Numbered from the stretch's first letter, positions 1 to 6,827 are shown. The stretch: DNA of 9,582 nucleotides from an uncultured Bacteroidales bacterium (GCA_905233405.1 CAJOEG010000048.1:1-9582); one strand, 5' to 3'. Notes: generated by a model not told the origin, from the sequence alone. Translations and numbers: made by a program.

Positions 1-11
1 AAAAGACCAAA

Positions 12-212
12 ATGAAAAAAGAGATTGAAAACTTGAATATTGAACTTAACATAAAGAAAGAAAAATTAATAGAAATAGAAAAAAAATATAACGACCTGAA
101 ACTGGCTCAAGCATTCAGCAGTCCTGTTTCGGACGGCAACAAGGAAGCCAAGCAGAAGGTCAACAAAATAATACGGGAAATAGATAGCTGCATTACTCTT
201 TTAAAAAAGTAG
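12..212 (+). CDS. Small coiled-coil protein upstream of zapA (possible ZapB-like partner)
   Basis: A 66-residue protein if translation starts at the ATG shown. The first ~32 residues are Lys/Glu/Leu/Ile rich with heptad-like spacing and should form a coiled coil. The C-terminal part (about 38-66) contains VNKIIREIDSCITLLKK, which resembles the conserved end of small proteins that I recall lying directly upstream of zapA in many Bacteroidetes. It ends 10 bases before the zapA ATG, so the two are almost certainly co-transcribed. The reading frame is open to the left edge (codons for K-T-K precede the ATG), so the true start may lie outside the window and the protein may be longer. I infer a role in division-site assembly with ZapA from position and coiled-coil nature only; no catalytic motif is visible. 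The stop codon is TAG. Confidence 0.75.
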   Translation: MKKEIENLNIELNIKKEKLIEIEKKYNDLKLAQAFSSPVSDGNKEAKQKVNKIIREIDSCITLLKK

Positions 213-222
213 TTAGAATAAG

Positions 223-579
223 ATGGAATACAACGACAACATAACGACAATGACTATAAACCTCACCATTGACGGTAGGGCTTATAAACTCAGCATTCCC
301 AAAGGCGACGACAAAAAGGAAATGATGCTTAGAAGGTCGGCGGATGTAATGAACTCGTTAATCGACCAGAAAAGAAGAGCCTCTGCGGGAATTTTAACCG
401 ACGACCGCGACATCGTTGTATTAGCACTATTGAATTTTGTATATAAAACTTTAGGCAACGAAATCAATATCTCCAAGAAAAACGAACAGATGGAAAACTC
501 CGTTATGGAGTTGAAAAACTTGAATTTCAAACTGGAAGAAATTATTGAATCATTCAACAAACTTAATAGCGAAGAGTAA
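223..579 (+). CDS. zapA: Cell division protein ZapA
   Basis: A 118-residue ZapA family protein, the usual length for Bacteroidetes. ZapA is a cytoplasmic protein that binds FtsZ and cross-links its filaments at midcell. Residues ~10-28 (MTINLTIDGRAYKLSIPKG) match the N-terminal beta-hairpin of the family, where FtsZ is bound. They are followed by the helical segment with RRSADVMN, then an acidic DDRDIVVLALLNFVYK stretch, and a long C-terminal helix (about 80-118) rich in Glu/Asn/Leu that would form the antiparallel coiled-coil tetramer. The ATG at 223 starts 10 bases after the upstream small gene. The 3' side is followed by the 6S RNA, the same zapA-ssrS order as in Escherichia coli. Confidence 0.93.
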   Translation: MEYNDNITTMTINLTIDGRAYKLSIPKGDDKKEMMLRRSADVMNSLIDQKRRASAGILTDDRDIVVLALLNFVYKTLGNEINISKKNEQMENSVMELKNLNFKLEEIIESFNKLNSEE

Positions 580-621
580 ACGTTCTTTAAAATATTATCG
601 TGGTTTTATTATTACCCGTAT

Positions 622-798
622 AAGTCTTTAAGAGGCTGAAAAACTTAACAAATTAAACACAATTGGAGCAACTCTCTGATTATGTACGACAGGCCTTATG
701 GCTAGCAATAGCCAGTTGCTTTGCAACCGTTGGAAGCCGGAAGTAGTTTGGAGGCTCCGCCCATTCATATCCAGGGGTTTTTTCACAGTTAAAGGCTT
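622..798 (+). ncRNA. ssrS: 6S RNA (SsrS), Bacteroidetes type
   Basis: The 254-bp gap between zapA and rny holds a ~177-nt structured RNA and no credible ORF. A 10-bp closing stem pairs 622-631 (AAGTCTTTAA) with 789-798 (TTAAAGGCTT), with one G-U pair. A second helix pairs 638-644 (GAAAAAC) with 777-784 (GTTTTTTC), with one bulge. A third pairs 665-669 (GGAGC) with 754-758 (GCTCC). The apical part contains two perfect hairpins: GGCTA/TAGCC around a GCAA tetraloop (700-713) and GTTGC/GCAAC around TTT (715-727). A long rod of ~180 nt with closed ends, lying 3' of zapA, is the signature of 6S RNA, which binds the RNA polymerase housekeeping holoenzyme as an open-promoter mimic. A T-run at 805-810 follows. 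The structure was found by eye; the ends are approximate to several bases. No clear promoter was found upstream. Confidence 0.82.
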
Positions 799-833
799 TG
801 CGGGTTTTTTGTTTTATTTTTAAATATATATAT

Positions 834-2339
834 ATGGATTTAATTATTGGAATCATTATCGGAGTAGCCGCATTCGCTGTAGGCGCAGTATTATCGTTCT
901 TCCTTTGGGATCACATCCTTGTAAAAAAGAAGAACAAGATCGTAAGCGAGGCAAAGACGGAAGCTGAAGTAATCAAGAAGGAAAAGGAACTCGCAGCAAA
1001 GGAAAAGTTCCTGCAACTCAAGGCAGAAAACGACAAGAACTTCAACGAAAAGAACCAGAAAATCGCCGTCGCTGAAAACAGAATCAAGCAGAAAGAGGCC
1101 AATATAACAACCAAGTTGGAGGAACTACAAAGGTCTAAGAAGGAAAACGAAACACTACGCGAAAACCTTAACAAGCAGATAGAACTGGCGGAAAAGAAGG
1201 CTGAAGAACTTGACAAGGCTCACAAGGCACAGGTAGAAAAACTGGAAAGCCTATCTGGACTTTCATCTGAACAAGCAAAGAAGGAACTCATTGAATCGAT
1301 GCAGGAAAATGCTAAGGCAGAAGCAATTACACTCATCAACGACATAATTGACGAGGCTAAGATGACCGCCAACAAGGAAGCAAAGCGCATCATCCTCGAA
1401 ACCATACAGCGTGTCGCTACCGAAACTGCAATCGAAAATGCTGTTACTGTATTCCACATTGAAAGCGACGAACTGAAAGGCCGTATCATCGGTCGTGAAG
1501 GCCGTAACATCAGAGCTTTGGAAGCTGCAACCGGCGTAGAAATCGTTGTTGACGACACTCCAGAAGCAATACTTCTTTCAGCATTCGACCCAGTACGCCG
1601 CGAAATTGCAAGACTCTCTCTGCACCAGTTGGTTACCGATGGTAGAATCCACCCGGCACGTATCGAAGAAGTGGTAAACAAGACCACCAAGCAGATTGAA
1701 GAAGAAATCATTGAAGTAGGTAAGCGCACTTCTATCGACCTCGGCGTACACAACCTGCATCCAGAACTTATCCGCCTCATCGGTAAGATGAAATACCGCT
1801 CGTCGTACGGACAGAACCTGCTGCAGCACTCGCGCGAAGTTGCTAACCTCTGCGCAATTATGGCTGCCGAACTCGGTCTTAACACCAAGTTGGCTAAGCG
1901 TGCCGGTCTGCTCCACGACATTGGCAAGGTTTCGGACGAAGAACCGGAACTTCCACACGCAATATACGCCCAACTTTGTGTTGGCAAGTTTGCCAGTACC
2001 TTCGCCGGCGACCTTCACCAAAAGCTTGATGGTCTGCTTGTCGTAATCGACATCGTGGATGCTTATGGGACGGCGAAGAAAAGTTCCTACCAATCGTACA
2101 TCAAACGTCTGAAAGACCTTGAAAACCTTGCCCTCTCCTACCCGAGCGTTGTCAAGACATACGCAATTCAGGCAGGTCGCGAACTGAGGGTTATCGTCGG
2201 CAGCGAAAAGATTACAGATGCCGAATCGGAACAACTCAGCCTCGAAATAGCAAGACGCGTTCAGGACGAAATGACATATCCGGGACAGGTAAAGATTACA
2301 GTTATCAGAGAAACAAGATCAGTAAACTATGCAAAGTAA
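834..2339 (+). CDS. rny: Ribonuclease Y with a divergent HD domain
   Basis: A 501-residue membrane-anchored endoribonuclease (RNase Y/YmdA) that initiates mRNA decay. Residues ~1-25 (MDLIIGIIIGVAAFAVGAVL) form the N-terminal anchor; ~35-195 form a long charged coiled coil. The KH domain contains GRIIGREGRN at 216-225. The HD domain begins at LLQHSREV (H332) and has HDIGK (H361, D362) and LPH (H375). After this the protein departs from the family: the usual AHHxE/D and GARPGARRE signatures are absent and a shorter stretch (376-421, with a lone H395 and VDA at 408-410) takes their place. From SYIKRL (421-426) to the end (TYPGQVKITVIRETRSVNYAK) it is again highly typical. The ATG at 834 is chosen over an upstream in-frame TTG at 798, which lies in the 6S RNA closing stem and adds no family sequence. 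The stop overlaps the next gene by 11 bases. Confidence 0.95.
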   Translation: MDLIIGIIIGVAAFAVGAVLSFFLWDHILVKKKNKIVSEAKTEAEVIKKEKELAAKEKFLQLKAENDKNFNEKNQKIAVAENRIKQKEANITTKLEELQRSKKENETLRENLNKQIELAEKKAEELDKAHKAQVEKLESLSGLSSEQAKKELIESMQENAKAEAITLINDIIDEAKMTANKEAKRIILETIQRVATETAIENAVTVFHIESDELKGRIIGREGRNIRALEAATGVEIVVDDTPEAILLSAFDPVRREIARLSLHQLVTDGRIHPARIEEVVNKTTKQIEEEIIEVGKRTSIDLGVHNLHPELIRLIGKMKYRSSYGQNLLQHSREVANLCAIMAAELGLNTKLAKRAGLLHDIGKVSDEEPELPHAIYAQLCVGKFASTFAGDLHQKLDGLLVVIDIVDAYGTAKKSSYQSYIKRLKDLENLALSYPSVVKTYAIQAGRELRVIVGSEKITDAESEQLSLEIARRVQDEMTYPGQVKITVIRETRSVNYAK

Positions 2340-3321
2340 AGGTATTTTGCACGACTCAAAAGTATTGGTTACCGGTGGAGCAGGATTCATCGGTTCCAAT
2401 ATCGTCGACCGCCTGCTGAAACAAAACAACAAGGTCGTTTGCCTCGACAATTTCTCGACAGGAAAGCGTGAAAACATCAAGGATTACCTCTCCGACAGCA
2501 ACTTTACGCTCATCGAAGGTGACATCCGCGACTTGGACACTTGCCGCAAGGCCTGCGAAGGAATGGAAGTTGTACTTCACGAAGCAGCACTCGGCTCTGT
2601 ACCACGCAGCATCAACGACCCGATTACAACCAACGCGGTAAACATTGGCGGTTTTCTTAATATGATAGTAGCCGCTAGGGACGCCAAAGTGAAGAGATTC
2701 GTATATGCAGCAAGTTCTTCAACTTACGGAGATTCAAAAACATTACCTAAAGTTGAAGAAAACATTGGCAAACCCTTATCTCCGTACGCAATCACCAAAT
2801 ATGTAGATGAACTTTACGCTGGTATTTTTGGCAAAATATACGGAATGAGCACAATCGGTCTGCGGTACTTCAATGTATTTGGCCGCCGTCAGGATCCGGA
2901 AAGCGCGTATGCAGCAGTTTTCCCGAAATTCATAAAGGCGTTGTTAAACCACAAGTCGCCTATAATTTATGGTGACGGAAAGCAGTCGAGAGATTTCACC
3001 TATATTGAAAATGTGATTCAAGCCAACGAACTTGCAGCCACAACAACAAATCCAGAGGCTGAAAATGCAGTTTTCAATGTTGCATTCGGAGAAAGCAATT
3101 CGTTGAACGACCTTACAACCGAACTGGTTGCCTACCTCTCGAAGTTTGACCCGGAAATTGCAAACGTAAACATTGAATACGGTCCCGAAAGGCTTGGTGA
3201 CATCCGCGATTCGCTTGCTTCAATCGACAAGGCAAAACGAATATTGGGTTACAATCCGCAATTCAATGTCCACCAAGGACTGAAAGAAGCAATTGAATGG
3301 TACTACGAATACTTGAAATAA
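2329..3321 (+). CDS. UDP-N-acetylglucosamine 4-epimerase, WbpP/TviC-type extended SDR
   Basis: A 330-residue NAD-dependent sugar-nucleotide epimerase; it probably interconverts UDP-GlcNAc and UDP-GalNAc (or the uronic acid forms) in the cytoplasm to supply surface polysaccharide synthesis. The Rossmann motif TGGAGFIG is at 15-22, an adenine-ribose Asp at D40, and GDIRD at 64-68. The catalytic region has AASSSTYG (127-134) and YAITK with Y153 and K157. The stretch SPYAITKYVDELYA, then LRYFNVFGRRQDP and later SRDFTYIENVIQAN, follow Pseudomonas WbpP and Salmonella TviC closely as I recall them, which favours a group 3 epimerase over GalE or a dehydratase. The ATG lies inside the end of rny (11-base overlap), which suggests translational coupling. 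A terminator follows 1 base after the stop. Substrate choice cannot be settled from sequence alone. Confidence 0.9.
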   Translation: MQSKGILHDSKVLVTGGAGFIGSNIVDRLLKQNNKVVCLDNFSTGKRENIKDYLSDSNFTLIEGDIRDLDTCRKACEGMEVVLHEAALGSVPRSINDPITTNAVNIGGFLNMIVAARDAKVKRFVYAASSSTYGDSKTLPKVEENIGKPLSPYAITKYVDELYAGIFGKIYGMSTIGLRYFNVFGRRQDPESAYAAVFPKFIKALLNHKSPIIYGDGKQSRDFTYIENVIQANELAATTTNPEAENAVFNVAFGESNSLNDLTTELVAYLSKFDPEIANVNIEYGPERLGDIRDSLASIDKAKRILGYNPQFNVHQGLKEAIEWYYEYLK

Positions 3322-4193
3322 GAAAAAGCCCCGATTTGGGGCTTTTTTGTTATTCTCCTATTTTTATTACTGCTCCCCGAACTTGAACTTCCACTTGGCT
3401 TTACTGTTACCTTGCCAGACGTCGATGTTGATGTTCCCGACTTTGTTGCCGTACTGCCAGAAACAGTAGAAGTACTTGATGAAGAATTAGAACCACCAAA
3501 AACTGTCCTCAAAAGCGAAGATGTCTGTGCAGAAGCCTTTGTGCGCACAACTTTCTCCTCCTTTGCCATAGTCTTGAAAATTCCAGCAACAGCCTTCTCT
3601 GTTACATACTGCGTAAGATCGGTATTAACTTGAGAACCACCAGTTAACATCATAACAGCATTATACTTTGTTGCCAATGGAGTCCAGTACGAAGCCAACT
3701 TGATTTTTTCGTTCGACTTTGCAACAACCGACGAAACCTTTGAGGTTATGGCTGCCGTCGTTGTCTTGCGCATATACTGGGTAGCAGCGTCATCGTTGCC
3801 GAGAATAATGCTTAGAGCGTCAGTTATTGTCATCTGCGTAATTGCCGTCTTGAAAATTTCCTTTACGCCAGAAGCTGCATCTTCGGCAGAACGATTCAAC
3901 TTCTCGGTAAACTAGTTAACCTGATTGGTAAAGCCAACCTGTTTCAACTTTTCCTCGACATTTTTCAATGCGGGCGGAAATGGAATCTTTACCTCTCCAT
4001 TCTGATAAAAACCATTTGTTACACCCAACTTTGCCAATGAATTGTCTGCACTTACCTGCAAAAGTTCCTTAACAGCCTTGCCCAATTCAGTCTGCGACAT
4101 CGAATTTAACGTCGTATTTCCAGTAGTTGAAAGCAACATATCGCAACCACAGAAGCACGCCGCCATCATTATTATCACAAGTATTCTTTTCAT
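3303..4193 (-). pseudogene. DUF4197 lipoprotein gene interrupted by an in-frame amber codon
   Basis: The reading frame runs 296 codons with a single TAG at codon 94 (3912-3914). Both sides match the DUF4197 family (function unknown, periplasmic/lipoprotein). Before the stop: NGFYQNGEVKIPFPP and VEEKLKQVGFTNQVN. After it: LNRSAEDA, FKTAITQMTITDALSIILG, AATQYM, and near the end YVTEKAVAGIF, MAKEEKVVR and LLRTVFGG (to ~234), which is where the family normally ends. The N-terminus MKRILVIIMMAACFCGC is a lipoprotein signal, with C17 as probable lipidated cysteine. Past residue 234 there is a Ser/Thr/Gly-rich tail, and the frame runs through the terminator before stopping inside the epimerase 3' end, an unlikely natural end. 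It starts 19 bases after cstA and is likely in its operon. It could be decay, a sequencing error, or a readthrough gene; TAG ends the first gene of the window, so a recoded genome is unlikely. Confidence 0.85.
3323..3347. terminator. Bidirectional intrinsic terminator
   Basis: A perfect 10-bp inverted repeat: AAAAAGCCCC (3323-3332), loop GATTT, GGGGCTTTTT (3338-3347). It gives a GC-rich stem followed by a T-run for the rightward epimerase transcript. By symmetry it also gives a T-run for the leftward transcript through cstA and DUF4197. It sits at the junction of the two convergent units, 1 base after the epimerase stop. Confidence 0.92.
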
Positions 4194-4212
4194 ATCTTAC
4201 AATTATTACTAA

Positions 4213-5664
4213 TTAATCTTCTTTTACGACTGATTTTGCTGCGCGGAAATGTTTCCAGATGAAAAATCCCACACAAGCCGCAATAGTAACAACTCCACCC
4301 AACGAATACGAAATGGCCTTTCCGAGTCCAAAACCTTCCTTCTCGGCAATGAAAATGAATGTCGAGCAAACCATTGTCATAAACAAGGCAGGAATCAAAG
4401 TTATCCAGTAAAATTTCTTCTTTATTGCCAGATAAACCGTTATTGCCCACAATGTGAACACCGACAAAACCTGATTTGCCCATGCGAAGTAACGCCAGAT
4501 AACATCGAATCCTTCGGGCGAAGCTAAACTATAAATCAATATTCCTGCGGTCACTGCGAACATCGGAACGGCAATAATCAGCCTGTTTCGTATTGGTTTC
4601 TGGTCGGAATGCATAAAATCGGCAATTATCAGTCGTGCCGAACGCAAAGCCGTATCACCAGATGTTACAGCGGCACTTATCACGCCAAGTATTGTAATCA
4701 CAGCAATCACAGGAGTAAACCAAGTCTCGGCGATAAGTCCGACCATTGCAGGACCACTCTTGCCATCGGTAACAATTCCGCTTTCGGGCGAAAAGAAATA
4801 TGCCGCGGCGGCAGCCCAAATAAGAGCCACAATGCCTTCAGTTATCATTGCTCCGTAGAAAATCGGACGTCCCTGCTTCTCGTTTACCATACAGCGAGCC
4901 ATAAGTGGCGACTGCGTAGCATGGAAACCCGAAATTGCACCGCAGGCAATTGATATGAACATCATCGGGAAAATCGGGTTTGTAGCCGCAGCGGGATGCT
5001 TGTTGTCAAGTCCGTCCCAAACTTCGGGAATTGCCGGCTGGTAATAGATGAACGCCACCACGATAGCCACAGCCATTCCGAGCAACAAAATGCCGAAAAT
5101 CGGATATATGCGTCCGATTACCTTGTCGATTGGCAACAATGTTGCAATCAGATAGTAGAACAAAATTATTCCTACCCAGATGTAGATGTTCCAGTTTGGA
5201 GTGAAATGCGTATTGAGCAATGTTGCAGGCGTATTGACAAAGACCACACCGACTAGAATCATCAGAATGACCATAAAACCGCGCATAAACTGCTTCACAC
5301 CGTTGCCTAGATAGTCGCCGTGAATTTCTGGCAGACTGCAACCTTTGTTGCGCAACGAAATCATTCCTGCAAAGAAATCGTGAACCGCACCTGCGAAAAT
5401 GCTACCGAATACAATCCACAGGAATGATGCCGTTCCGAACTTTGCGCCCATAATTGCACCGCAGATAGGACCAACTCCTGCAATGTTAAGGAACTGAATC
5501 ATAAAGATTCTCCACGGCTTCATCGGAATGTAGTCAACGCCATCGGCCATACTGACGGCTGGCGTAACGCGGTTCTTGTCGATGCCGAAAATACGCTCGG
5601 CGAGCTTTCCATATAGGAAATACCCTACAATCAGCACCGCAATGGCTATAAAAAAGGTAATCAT
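4213..5664 (-). CDS. cstA: CstA-family carbon starvation / peptide or pyruvate transporter, short form
   Basis: A 483-residue inner-membrane protein with about 13 hydrophobic segments. CstA family members import pyruvate or peptides and are induced when carbon is scarce in Escherichia coli. Family landmarks seen in order: YGKLAERIFGID (~18-29), ADGVDYIPMKPW (~40-51), the GVGPICGAIMGAKFG segment, GSIFAGAVHDFFAGM, SIACGAISGFHATQSPL, and SGDTALRSARLIIAD. It is much shorter than the ~700-residue enterobacterial proteins and lacks their C-terminal extension, matching the short Bacteroidetes form. The ATG at 5664 gives a hydrophobic N-terminus (MITFFIAIAVLIVGYFLYG) starting directly in the first helix. 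The DUF4197 gene follows 19 bases after its stop. Upstream is the palindromic repeat; no clear -7/-33 promoter was found. Substrate is not determined. Confidence 0.92.
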   Translation of the reverse strand: MITFFIAIAVLIVGYFLYGKLAERIFGIDKNRVTPAVSMADGVDYIPMKPWRIFMIQFLNIAGVGPICGAIMGAKFGTASFLWIVFGSIFAGAVHDFFAGMISLRNKGCSLPEIHGDYLGNGVKQFMRGFMVILMILVGVVFVNTPATLLNTHFTPNWNIYIWVGIILFYYLIATLLPIDKVIGRIYPIFGILLLGMAVAIVVAFIYYQPAIPEVWDGLDNKHPAAATNPIFPMMFISIACGAISGFHATQSPLMARCMVNEKQGRPIFYGAMITEGIVALIWAAAAAYFFSPESGIVTDGKSGPAMVGLIAETWFTPVIAVITILGVISAAVTSGDTALRSARLIIADFMHSDQKPIRNRLIIAVPMFAVTAGILIYSLASPEGFDVIWRYFAWANQVLSVFTLWAITVYLAIKKKFYWITLIPALFMTMVCSTFIFIAEKEGFGLGKAISYSLGGVVTIAACVGFFIWKHFRAAKSVVKED

Positions 5665-5705
5665 AACAATTGTTTTTGACTATAATTAAACATTATTCTC
5701 TCATT

Positions 5706-5897
5706 GTCATTCCGTAAGACAAAGCGAACAGCATAAGGGACGTTGCTTGTGAGCCTGTCTATACGGAACGCTGCTTGCAGCCTCGCGAAACGAAGTGAGC
5801 AATCTCCTTGCATATTGCCGCACTTCGACACGCTCAGTGAGCGGCTTATTACGCTCCCCGTTCCGTATCGCGTTATTGTTCTAACTTGCGGAATGAC
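5706..5897. repeat. Nested palindromic intergenic element (MITE/REP-like)
   Basis: A 192-bp block between ydfG and cstA bounded by 13-bp inverted repeats with one mismatch: GTCATTCCGTAAG (5706-5718) and CTTGCGGAATGAC (5885-5897). Inside lies a perfect 10-bp pair, ATACGGAACG (5761-5770) with CGTTCCGTAT (5859-5868). Further in is a pair CGAAGTG (5791-5797) with CACTTCG (5821-5827), a palindrome CGCTCA-G-TGAGCG (5831-5843), and a short CTGC-TT-GCAG hairpin (5771-5780). It contains CTTCGACACGCTCAGTGA, which resembles a short palindromic motif dispersed in many bacterial genomes. No transposase or real ORF is inside; an 81-residue frame across it has no family look. It may be a non-autonomous mobile repeat. 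It could also act as a terminator or mRNA-stabilising structure for ydfG. Copy number cannot be seen here. Confidence 0.75.
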
Positions 5898-5911
5898 TTG
5901 ATCCATACTTA

Positions 5912-6673
5912 TTATTTTTTACGGAAATTTACAGTTGAGTTTGCCTGAGCAGCCGGCATCACAATCATATCATTGATGCAGACGTGAGCAGGACGGGTGA
6001 CGATGTAAAGGATAAAGTCGGCAATGTCCTCGGCATAGAGCGGAGTAAGTCCGTCGTAAGTATGGTCGGCGCGTTCTTTGTCGCCGTGGAAGCGGACCGT
6101 GGAGAATTCGGTGTTGACCATTCCAGGTGAAACCTGCGAAACCTTAACGCCATACGGAAGCATATCAATGCGCATTCCCTTTGTCAAGGCGTCAACTGCG
6201 TGTTTTGTAGCGCAATAGACGTTTCCGTTTGCATAAACCTCCTTGCCAGCGATAGAATCGATGTTCACAATGTGACCAGAACGACGTTCAACCATCATCG
6301 GCGAAACCTTGCGGGTAAGGTAAAGCAGACCTTTCACATTGGTGTCAATCATCTTTTCCCAATCCTCTATGTCGCCGCTCTGAATCGGGTCGAGACCAGA
6401 AGCCAAACCAGCGTTGTTGACCAAAACATCGATGTTTTTCCATTCTGCAGGAAGCGAATCTATTGCCTCGCACACCTGCTTGTTGTCGCGAACGTCGAAA
6501 TTGAGCGTATAAACCTTAGAATCAGTGGAATTTTCAATCTCTTTCTTCAATTCCAGAAGTCTCTCGTTTCGACGACCAGTGATTATTACATTATATCCGT
6601 TTTTTGCTAATATTTCGGCAGTTGCCTTGCCAATTCCAGCGGTTGCGCCAGATACCAATGCTATCTTTTTCAT
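5912..6673 (-). CDS. ydfG: YdfG-like NADP-dependent 3-hydroxy acid / L-allo-threonine dehydrogenase (SDR)
   Basis: A 253-residue classical short-chain dehydrogenase. YdfG oxidises L-allo-threonine, L-serine and other 3-hydroxy acids with NADP+, and also reduces malonic semialdehyde. The cofactor motif SGATAGIG is at 8-15. TGRRNER (32-38) carries the double Arg typical of NADP preference. NNAG is at 86-89, and the catalytic Ser-Tyr-Lys are S140, Y153 and K157 (YCATK). Long stretches follow Escherichia coli YdfG as I recall it: SLPAEWKNIDVLVNNAGLA, DWEKMIDTNVKGL, MVERRSGHIVNI, TEFSTVRFHGD and the end region PAHVCINDMIVMP. The ATG at 6673 (MKKIALVSG) is preferred; a TTG four codons upstream (6685) is an unneeded extension. 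The gene seems monocistronic or loosely linked to cstA across the repeat. Confidence 0.9.
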   Translation of the reverse strand: MKKIALVSGATAGIGKATAEILAKNGYNVIITGRRNERLLELKKEIENSTDSKVYTLNFDVRDNKQVCEAIDSLPAEWKNIDVLVNNAGLASGLDPIQSGDIEDWEKMIDTNVKGLLYLTRKVSPMMVERRSGHIVNIDSIAGKEVYANGNVYCATKHAVDALTKGMRIDMLPYGVKVSQVSPGMVNTEFSTVRFHGDKERADHTYDGLTPLYAEDIADFILYIVTRPAHVCINDMIVMPAAQANSTVNFRKK

Positions 6674-6701
6674 TGCAAAATCCAATTTTATAATTAAGAT
6701 G

Positions 6702-6709
6702 TAAAGATA
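6702..6709 (-). promoter_or_regulatory. Candidate -7 element for ydfG
   Basis: Read leftward this is TATCTTTA, one base off the Bacteroidetes -7 consensus TAnnTTTG, ~28 bases upstream of the ATG at 6673. There is no TTG at the expected distance upstream, so the -33 half is missing. This is a weak candidate in the right place. Confidence 0.35.
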
Positions 6710-6800
6710 GTTAAAATTTTTGGATTGATAGTTTGTTTCTAGACTTCTATTTTCAACATTGTTGTTTTATCTCAATTCGCAATTAGATAATAGGACCGTA

Positions 6801-6827
6801 ATAGTTTCTTCACGAGCCTAAAACTAT
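6801..6827. repeat. Short inverted repeat between ydfG and the aminotransferase-IV gene
   Basis: ATAGTTT (6801-6807) and AAACTAT (6821-6827) form a perfect 7-bp inverted repeat with a 13-base loop, in the AT-rich gap downstream of the aminotransferase-like gene. There is no T-run on the leftward strand after the stem, so it is a poor intrinsic terminator. It may still mark the 3' end of the holA unit. Apart from this and the ydfG -7 candidate I see nothing in 6674-6867. Confidence 0.3.

Noticed and set aside
583..614. Promoter for the 6S RNA (TATTATTA at 607-614)
   Set aside because: Only partial match to the -7 box and no TTG at the right distance; not strong enough to list.
798..833. Twelve-residue N-terminal extension of RNase Y from an upstream TTG
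   Set aside because: The stretch overlaps the 6S RNA 3' end and its T-run, and the ATG at 834 gives the normal membrane-anchor N-terminus.
822..836. TA dinucleotide run directly before the rny ATG as a phase-variable switch
   Set aside because: The run is short (about six units) and in AT-rich spacer; there is no evidence of variation.
1220..2234. Long leftward frames opposite rny
   Set aside because: Antisense shadows of a strongly conserved gene; I also tested them for an inverted segment restoring the missing HD motifs and saw none.
3912..3914. Amber recoding (TAG as an amino acid) in this genome
   Set aside because: The first gene of the window ends in TAG, and no other gene here contains an internal TAG.
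3412..3915. Rightward open frames opposite the DUF4197 gene
   Set aside because: They mirror the S/T-rich tail and DUF4197 codons on the other strand and have no recognisable domain.
5665..5705. Promoter for cstA
   Set aside because: TAATGTTT and TATAGTCA do not fit TAnnTTTG and no -33 element is present.
5661..5906. 81-residue leftward frame upstream of cstA
   Set aside because: It is a translation of the palindromic repeat and has no family features; it also overlaps the cstA start.
6674..6685. Four-residue extension (TTG start) of the YdfG-like protein
   Set aside because: The ATG at 6673 gives the canonical MKK start just before the cofactor motif; the TTG adds nothing conserved.
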